A DNA stretch of 64,000 nucleotides, taken from positions 15,580,427 through 15,644,426 of the forward strand of contig NC_023758.2 of NCBI RefSeq assembly GCF_000499845.2, written 5' to 3'. The stretch comes from Phaseolus vulgaris (Eukaryota > Streptophyta > Magnoliopsida > Fabales > Fabaceae). Below the pieces are notes generated by a model, which was not told the DNA's origin, did no database searches, and saw only the letters and a list, made by a program, of their open reading frames with translations. The position numbers and the translations under genes are program-made. This document shows positions 57,355 through 64,000 of this stretch, piece by piece (positions within the stretch are counted from its first letter, which is position 1; each line of letters begins with the position of its first letter).

Positions 57355-58503
57355 TGTTGAACCAAGTGGTGTTCAAGCTTTGAAGAATCCAAACCCTTTG
57401 AAGGATGTTGAAGCCTTGGTTGTGCTTGCTGTTGTTGTGCTGGTTTAGTCTAGTTCTGGGGTAGTTTGAGTGTTGTAATCCACCCCTTGATCGAATCTAA
57501 AGCATAGGCATTCTCAATCTTTGTGAAAGTAAAATGTTTTCAAACTAAGTTAAAACAACCGATTATTTTGTCAAAACAACCGATTGTTTACACTTAGATG
57601 TTTTGAGAAAAGATTTGAAAACTGTTTTTCAAATGGTTAAGCTGTTAAAACCAAAACAACCGATTGATTCGAGGAAACAACCGATTGTTTGTTTTGGGAC
57701 CATAATAGAAAAACTGTTTTATCTTTGACTGAGCTTTAAATGATTTAACTGCTTACGCTCCAGTCATTAAATGCTTTGACAAATCTTTTAATGCAATTTA
57801 AGAGTTTGTTAAGATTTGATAACAAACTACATCTTTAAATAAATTCAGAAAAACAGATTTGAGAATCAATCTTTGACAAGTTTTTTGCTAAGAGTTTTTG
57901 AGTTTTTCAAAGAGCTGAGATTGCTGAAAGTTTATGATTGATCAAAGTTTGTGGAATAGGATTCTGCTTGTATTGATTTCAGATTATCTTCTGTAACAAG
58001 TGTAATCCTTGTACTTTTGTGAAACAAGTTTCGCTTCTATGTTTGCTGAGATTGGTTGTGTGTTCTTGAGGGGATCAAGATCAGCAATCTTAGTGTTGGT
58101 GTGTTGGCCAAGAAGAGTGTGTGTCTTGAGGTGTTCAAGGTCACTTTCTTGGTTGTGGTGTAAGTGATCAAGTTGTGATTGCTTAGTGGATTTCCTCAGG
58201 GTTTCTGAGAAGACTGGATGTAGCTTTGGGTTTGGAGTGAACCGGTATAAACATCTGTGTGAAATCTCTCTATCCCTAACTCTTTAAATTCAGTGTTGTT
58301 TGTTGTTTACTGGTATAAACAACCGATTGTTTCTGTGAAACAACCGATTGTTTTTCTGGTACTGCTGTTTTTAATTGCTGTTTTGGCAAACTGAATTACT
58401 TATCAATTGTTTCTTGTAATAATTTCATTCTTGTTATAAAAGTTTGCGAAAACCCTCTTTAAACAATTCACCCCCCTCTAGTTTAAATCCATCCATTCTA
58501 ACC
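57355..58503 (+). mobile_element. Solo LTR, family B (1149 bp)
   Basis: It is bounded by TGTTGAACCAAG and CATTCTAACC (last base changed from A). It is flanked by GGAGA at 57350-57354 and 58504-58508. Three pairs of AACAACCGATTGTT-type motifs lie at 57558-57594, 57655-57692 and 58317-58352. It interrupts Tat element 3 between protease and RT. Confidence 0.92.
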
Positions 58504-59205
58504 GGAGAGACAACCCAAACCTGCCGAAGATGTGTTAGAGAAGGAGATCAGCGTGAAGAAGTTCAAGCTTGGCAAATCCCTAGTCCAAGAGACACAAGAT
58601 CAGATTGCCGAAGTCATAGCTCGGCACCTTGATGCTTTTGCATGGTCTGCCTCAGACATGCCTGACATAGATCCTGACGTCCTGTGTCATCGTCTCACCA
58701 TGGACCCCCAGGTCCGACCTGTTCGCTAGAGAAGGCAAAAGTTCAATGACGGAAGGCGTCAGGTCATCAAAGAAGAGATAGAGAAGCTGCTTAGGGCTGG
58801 CCACATCAGGGAGATTCAGTACCCTGAGTGGCTGGCGAACGTGGTGCTGGCAAAAAAGGCTAGTGGGAAATGGAGGATGTGCGTCGACTTCACAGACCTT
58901 AAAAAGGCCTGTCCGAAGGACGCCTACCCGTTGCCCAGTATTGACACTACTTAGCTTCATGGATGCCTTTTTCTGGTTACAACCAGATCAGGATGCACCC
59001 CAGGGACGAGTGCAAGACAACGTTCTTGACAGAGCTGTCTTGCTATTGTTATAAGGTGATGCTTTTTGGGCTTAAGAATGCAAGTGCGACCTACTAGAGG
59101 TTAATGGACAGAGTATTAGCGCCCATGATAGGGCGGAATGTCCAAGCATACGTGGATGACATGGTGGTCACCTCCCAGTAGAGGGAGCAACATGTAGCAG
59201 ACTTA
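58504..59205 (+). pseudogene. pol: RT N-terminal half of Tat element 3
   Basis: It reads VKKFKLGKSLVQET, DAFAWSASDMPDIDPDV, EWLANVVLAKK, MCVDFTDLKKACPKDAYP and MLFGLKNASATY. AYVDDMVVTS (active site) is at about 59147-59176. Stops replace several codons, for example near 58728 and 59095, and a frame change lies near 58950. The next stretch is removed by the LTR insertion at 59206. Confidence 0.85.
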
Positions 59206-60277
59206 AGAATCTAAATCCTAGCGTTTGATGGAAGGCTGGTGTTGCTTGAAGTTTCTGGTGTTTTAGAGTAGGATCTGGGGTAGTTTATCTTTGTAATCCA
59301 CTCTTTTTTTAATCTAAAGCTTAAGTGTTTTCAAATCTTTTAAGTTTAAAGTGTTTTTCAAACTAAGTGAAAAAACAACCTGTTGTTTTGTCGAAACAAC
59401 CGATTGTTTTATACTTACGTGTTTTTGAAAGAGTTTGAAAATTGTTTTGGATGGTTGACTTGCTTTCAAACCAAAACAACCAATTGATTCACTCTTTCAA
59501 TCGATTGTTTGTTTGAAAACTCTAACAGAATCAGTTTTGTTAGTTAAGTGAGTTTTAAATGTTTTTATAACCGAATACGCTCCTGCTTTAAATGCTTTGA
59601 CCAAGATTTGAATGCTATAAATAGTTTGTTAATGTTTTATAACAAACAACAAGAAAGAAAAACATATTTGAGTTTTTCAAAGAGCTTTCAAACATTTGAG
59701 GTTTTCAGTTTGAGCTTTGGTTATTCAAGAGAGAAGTGGAATAGGATTACATCTGTATTGATTTCAGTTGATTCTGTAACAAGTGTATTTCGTTCTGAAA
59801 ACTGTGCACATTCTAGTGTTGTAAAGCCAAGAAGGGTTGTGTGCTCTTGAGGTTGTCAATATCAACATTCTTGGTGTGTGTGCTGAGCGAAAGGAAGTGT
59901 GTTTCTTGAGGGGATCAAGGTCAATTCTTTGGTTGTGTGTATGTAATCTGGTTTTGATTACCTAGTAGATTCTCCAGTGGTTTATGGGAAACTAGATGTA
60001 GCTTTTGGTTTAAGAGTGAACCAGTATAAACTGTTTGTGCATCTCTCTCTTCCTTAAACTCTTTAAATTCAGTTGTTGTTATTTTTTACTGATATAAACA
60101 ACCGATTGTTTCTGCGAAACAACCGATTGTTTTTCTAGTGGTTTAGTGTTTTGAGCTTTGTTTAACTGAATTCCTAATCTGGTTTCTTGCAAAGAATTTC
60201 ATTCTAGCGTAAAAAGTTTGTGAAAACCCCCTTTAAATAATTCACCCCCCTTTAGTTTAAAGCCATACATTCTAACA
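59206..60277 (+). mobile_element. LTR family B copy 2, 5'-truncated
   Basis: It resembles the LTR at 57355 throughout and ends with CATTCTAACA at 60277. Its first 30 or so bases are missing, and about 9 bases of host pol are also lost at the join. Paired AACAACCGATTGTT motifs lie at 59395-59410 and 60098-60133, and there is a degenerate pair near 59475-59510. Confidence 0.8.
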
Positions 60278-61252
60278 GTCACCACAACAACTAAGTACAG
60301 GTTGAAGCTGAACCCTGAGAAGTGTGTGTTCGGGGTAGAAGCAGGCAAGTTCTTGGGGGTTCATACTCACTAAACGTGGGATAGAGGCGAATCCTGAGAA
60401 GTGTGCGACGATCATAGCAATGAAAAGCCTGATCTCAGTGAAGGAGGTGCAACAGTTGACAGGACGCATGGTCGCTCTGTCCAGATTCGTATCGGTAGGG
60501 GGAGATAAGAGGCATCCTTATTCCCAATGCCTGAAGAGAAATAGCATGTTCATATGGACCAGGGAGTGCGAAGAGGCGTTCCTAAAACTGAAGAAGTACC
60601 TAGCCAATCCACCAGTGTTGTGCAAGCCACAGTTGGGTACTCCACTTTGTCTGTACTTCGCAATTACAAAAAAGGCGATCAGTTCGATCCTGATGCAAGA
60701 GCAGGAATACGTGCAGAAGCCAATCTACTTTGTCAGCAAAGTATTGCAGGGGCCTGAGGTGAGATACCAAGCCATAGAGAAAGCAACCCTGGCGGTAGTG
60801 TTCTCGACACGAAGACTTCCCCACTACTTCCAGAGCTTCACCGTAATAGTGATGACCGACCTTCCAATTCGCAAGGTCTTATAGAAGCTGTATGTGGAAG
60901 GAAGCATGGTGCGATGGGCAGTAGAGCTATCAGAGTTTGGTATGCAGTATGAGCCCAGAGGCCCTATTAAAGGCTAGGTTTATGCTGACTTCGTGGTAGA
61001 GCTGTCCTCGGCTTCCACGCATCAAGAATGAGCATGTTCCAGATGGGTACTCTCTGTAGACGGTTCCTCCAACCAACAGGGTAGTGGGGTTGGTGTCATC
61101 TTGGAAGGGCCAAATGGGTTGCTCATTGAGCAGGCCTTGCGGTTCACTTTCAAGGCCAGTAACAACCAAGCAGAGTATGAGGCCCTGATCGCTGGGAATG
61201 CTACTGGCTAAAGAGATGGGTGCGAAAGGTTTGCTGACGAATAGTCACTCCT
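60278..61252 (+). pseudogene. pol: RT thumb and RNase H domains of Tat element 3
   Basis: It resumes with TTKYRLKLNPEKCVFGVEAGKF, then KEVQQLTGRMVALSRFV and the first RNase H (PIYFVSKVLQGPEVRYQAIEK). A second RNase H (WVLSVDGSSNQQGSG, NNQAEYEAL) begins at about 61040. Stops occur near 60882, 60975 and 61029. The frame breaks off at 61252 inside the second RNase H. Confidence 0.85.
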
Positions 61253-62149
61253 TGTGATATGAGTTGATATATGAAGATGAAACATCATAAGACACTTTCA
61301 AGAATTGGATCAAGATTCTACAAGAAATTCAAGAACACAACAACAATAAGAAAATCAAATGGAAACCCATTTCTAGAACTTCAACTGATTGAAACAAGAC
61401 AATGAAGCATATGAACTGATTGAAACTTCAATAAGAATATATAAACCATAAAGAACAGCAAACAAACACAAAGAACCAAACTAAAACAGAAACTAAACAA
61501 GTTCTACCGATTGAAACATCTAGAAAACAACAAAGACATGTTTTAGAGTTTTTGATATGGAATGGGTATGGAAGAAGAAGATGAAAAGTTGAAGAAAACA
61601 TATATGGTTGAAGACAATGGGAGTGATCACGCCACTTGGATGGTGGAAGGCTCCAAGATGAATGGGTGTGCCGCCACTATAGGATTCCCAAGACCCACAA
61701 GATGAGACAAAGAGAAGGAGAGCAAGTCTCACAAAGAAACCACTCAAATTCTAGAGAGTAACCTCACTTTCAATTTCAATATTCAACTTTCAACTTATGT
61801 TTACAAAAGCAAGGCCCCTCTTTATATAGGCATAGAGGACCGATCATGAAAGGTAAGATACATGAAGAGTCACTTTTAAATGAAAAGGCAAGGCATATGA
61901 AAAGACAAGGTAAATGCCACCCTTTTTCAAGTCACTTCCTTATTCTAGAAAAGTGATTTTTCCTACTGCTTCCCTTTTAATGTTCTATTTTGAAACTATT
62001 CTAAAAAATATTACAAAAGATATTAATTGGCTTGAACCTCATCTTTTGAGAAGACTAATAAGAAGAACTTCAAATGCTTTGGCCTTTGTCCATTTCTCCT
62101 ATTAACGAGGTCTTTATTTTCTTGTTGAGATGACCCTTCAAGTGTAACA
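61253..62149 (-). mobile_element. 3' LTR of a Ty3/gypsy element (family F)
   Basis: On the complementary strand the LTR starts TGTTACACTTGAAGGG at 62149 and ends CATATCACA at 61253. A TATATAAAG box lies at about 61839-61831. It inserted into Tat element 3; its partner LTR is beyond the window. Confidence 0.75.
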
Positions 62150-62660
62150 TCCTTGGTCATCTTTATGTATTTTTGGATCACATCATGCCCTCCAAGTTGG
62201 AGAAAATTCGACCACGAATTTAGTACTCTGCATAAGACAAAGTCAAATTGCAATTACATAAGAGAATGTAAGAAGAGATAGGCAAACTTGACTTAGCATT
62301 TTGAAACGTTGGGAGTTCAGAAAAAGATGTCCTATAAACAGACCATGTCGGAAAATATTATTTGGAAATGATGACATTCTTTGGAAAAAATCCTCTTAAA
62401 AGGTGAAAGCCATTAGGAGCTATGTAAAAATCATCCTTAACATTATTTATCCAATATGGTGTGGCAGTAGGAACTTTGGGTAATGAAAAAGAAAAAGAAG
62501 AAGAATACCTTGGAACACTTGAGGCATAACACGAGTCAACATTAGTGATTTAGTTGATAAAGTATTGTGACTCAGTTTATCATTTCTTTCTTTTTCATTC
62601 TCTCTATTTTGCTTCATTGTAATTTGGTCCTCATGGAATTCCTTTGGAGAGAGAGAGACT
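62150..62660 (-). pseudogene. pol: Protease tail and pol C-terminal remnant of family F element
   Basis: Just left of the gag-protease frame, the complementary strand reads SLSPKEFHEDQITMKQNRENEKE (a conserved linker after the protease) in another frame. Near 62253-62180 it reads SNFLQLGGHDVIQK, matching the end of chromovirus-type pol. RT, RNase H and integrase are missing between them, so a large internal deletion occurred. Confidence 0.6.
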
Positions 62661-64000
62661 TTAATGACCAAGCCCATGGAAGTCAAAAGAAAGTTTGTTG
62701 GTAAAGCCATCATGAAAAACTTTTCTATCATATTGCCATGGCCTACCCAAAAGAACACGTGTGGCTTCCATTGGTACAACATCACACAAGACCTCATCTT
62801 TATATTTACCAATAAAAAATGCAATGAGGACTTGTTTGTTAACAATGATCTCACCTACCTCACTTAACCATTGTAATTTGTAGGGCTTTGTATGAGAGAT
62901 AGTAGACAATCCAAGCTTATCTACCACTCTTGTACTAGCCACATTAGCACAACTACCCATATCCACTATTAAAGAACATAACTTGTTATTAATGAGACAT
63001 TTTGTATGAAAAATATTTTCTCTTTGACTTTCATCAGAGGGTTTTAAAACTTGACCAAGCATACGTCTCACAACTAGCAAGTCACCTTCAAGTGGACTTT
63101 CGCTTTCATTCTCACTTGGGGATCTAGAAGGTGAGGAATGTCTAGAGGTTTCAGAATCATGCTCACTAACCACTACCCCATCATGTATAAACATATTTCG
63201 CTTTGAAGGGCAATTAGAAGCTATGTGACCATATCCTAAGCATTTAAAACATTTCTTACTAGACGATTTTGTTGGTGACTTATGAGTAGAAGTTGAAGGC
63301 TTAAAATCTCTAGTTTTGAAAGATGATTCTTTAGGAGGATACTTTGAAAAAGATTTGTTTTTATTTTTCCAAGAGTTGTTGTAGTAGCCATCATTATGAG
63401 TATTTTTTAAAGCATTTTTCTTTGAAATTTGAGATGCAACCTTGATGGCAAGGTGAACCAAATTTTGTAAAGATGAATACTCATGAAGTTCCACAACATT
63501 TTGAATATCCCTCCTAAGACCACTCACAAATCTAGCCATTTTAGCTTCCTCATTTTCATGCATATCTACTTGAATTAAAAACGTTTCTACCTCATTGAAA
63601 TAAGCATCCACACTTAGCGTACCTTGGTGAAGCCGTTGGAGCTTCAACAATAGGTCTTTCCTAAAGTGTGGTGGAACAAATCTATCACGCGTACACTCTT
63701 TTAAATCGTTCCAAGAAACCATGGGAGATCTCTTGTTTAGGCCAATGTCCATAAGAGTCTTATGCCACCATTGCATGGCATAGTCTAAAAATTCTAAAGA
63801 AGCTAGTCTAACCCTTTGGTCTTCTAAGACCTCATGTACATGAAAAATTTGCTCAACCTTTGCCTCCCAACCCAAATATACATTAGGATCACCATCCCCA
63901 CTAAAACTAGGCCATTTTACAATTGGAAAATAAGGCTTTGCCACATTTTGGCGCCTATCTTCATGATGATGATGATGCCTCCTCCTTCTATTTTCTTCTT
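62661..64000 (-). CDS. gag: gag-protease of family F Ty3/gypsy element (5' end outside)
   Basis: The frame is open from the window edge through a His-rich stretch (RRRHHHHHEDRRQ) to a stop at 62661-62663. The GTG at 63944 is not a real start. The gag core has VKWPSFSGDGDPNVYLGWE, WWHKTLMDIG and RFVPPHFRKDLLLKLQRL. A CCHC knuckle, CFKCLGYGHIASNC, follows. The protease region has SLIVDMGSCANVAS, in which the usual D-S/T-G reads D-M-G. The family differs from the Tat elements and looks like a chromovirus-related lineage. A frame break follows the protease. Confidence 0.82.
   Translation of the reverse strand, partial: EENRRRRHHHHHEDRRQNVAKPYFPIVKWPSFSGDGDPNVYLGWEAKVEQIFHVHEVLEDQRVRLASLEFLDYAMQWWHKTLMDIGLNKRSPMVSWNDLKECTRDRFVPPHFRKDLLLKLQRLHQGTLSVDAYFNEVETFLIQVDMHENEEAKMARFVSGLRRDIQNVVELHEYSSLQNLVHLAIKVASQISKKNALKNTHNDGYYNNSWKNKNKSFSKYPPKESSFKTRDFKPSTSTHKSPTKSSSKKCFKCLGYGHIASNCPSKRNMFIHDGVVVSEHDSETSRHSSPSRSPSENESESPLEGDLLVVRRMLGQVLKPSDESQRENIFHTKCLINNKLCSLIVDMGSCANVASTRVVDKLGLSTISHTKPYKLQWLSEVGEIIVNKQVLIAFFIGKYKDEVLCDVVPMEATRVLLGRPWQYDRKVFHDGFTNKLSFDFHGLGH

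Larger units (their letters stand above)
55551..61252 (+). mobile_element. Tat-lineage Ty3/gypsy element 3, truncated both ends
   Basis: The order gag, protease, RT and both RNase H domains is preserved, collinear with element 2. The 5' end (LTR, leader, gag start) is lost at LTR C, and the 3' end (rest of RNase H, integrase, LTR) is lost at the element starting 61253. Two family B LTRs interrupt it. Many stops and frameshifts are present, more than in element 2, so it is older. Confidence 0.85.

Overview
This window is plant nuclear DNA: split genes with GT-AG introns, plant-type LTR retrotransposons, a CACTA transposon and a plastid-type chorismate mutase. The repeat content (LTRs packed with AACAAYCGRTTGTT motifs, 121-bp-LTR copia elements beginning TGTTGGAGATCCC) looks legume-like, probably Phaseoleae. 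That assignment is an inference, not a demonstration.

About four fifths of the window is transposon or transposon debris. Four host genes are visible. A small secreted cysteine-rich protein lies at 12.9-13.3 kb (minus strand). Plastid chorismate mutase lies at 33.4-36.9 kb (plus, six exons). A DUF538 protein lies at 44.8-46.6 kb (plus, three exons). A mitochondrial DUF155/RETARDED ROOT GROWTH-type protein lies at 48.0-50.9 kb (minus, seven exons). The last two genes converge. I rebuilt the exon boundaries by hand; reading phases close across all of them, apart from one choice of first intron in chorismate mutase.

Layout: 0-2.2 kb, broken Ty3/gypsy (Tat-lineage) gag-protease, minus. 2.2-3.8 kb, a solo LTR (family B) interrupted by a Tat solo LTR. 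4.2-5.7 kb, a 1.5-kb solo LTR (family C). 5.9-11.2 kb, a young non-autonomous Tat element with 814-bp LTRs, 5-bp target duplication GTAGT, a gag stub, no pol, and a two-exon gene on the antisense strand. 11.2-12.2 kb, a duplicated flank that preserves the empty insertion site. 13.7-21.8 kb, two tandem and one dispersed copy of a CACTA subterminal region, ending in a truncated TNP2 transposase. 21.8-24.3 kb, nested LTRs. 24.3-30.7 kb, the most complete Tat element (gag, protease, RT, two RNase H domains, integrase), joined head to head with another gypsy 5' end. 32.1-32.4 kb, a hAT-type MITE. 37.6-42.6 kb, a long inverted repeat split by a copia element that is itself split by a solo LTR. 51.6-54.5 kb, a Tat 3' end with a decayed second copy of the antisense gene. 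55.5-61.3 kb, a third Tat gag-pol interrupted by two family-B LTRs. 61.3-64 kb, a different Ty3/gypsy element running off the right edge.

The most unusual content is the antisense gene family carried by the Tat elements. It has an intron, a lysine/arginine-rich (nuclear-signal-like) stretch and a coiled-coil tail, and occurs in two diverged copies with the same orientation relative to the 3' LTR. The regularly paired near-palindromes inside the family B LTRs are also notable. Exact timing, expression and family assignments need searches I could not run.
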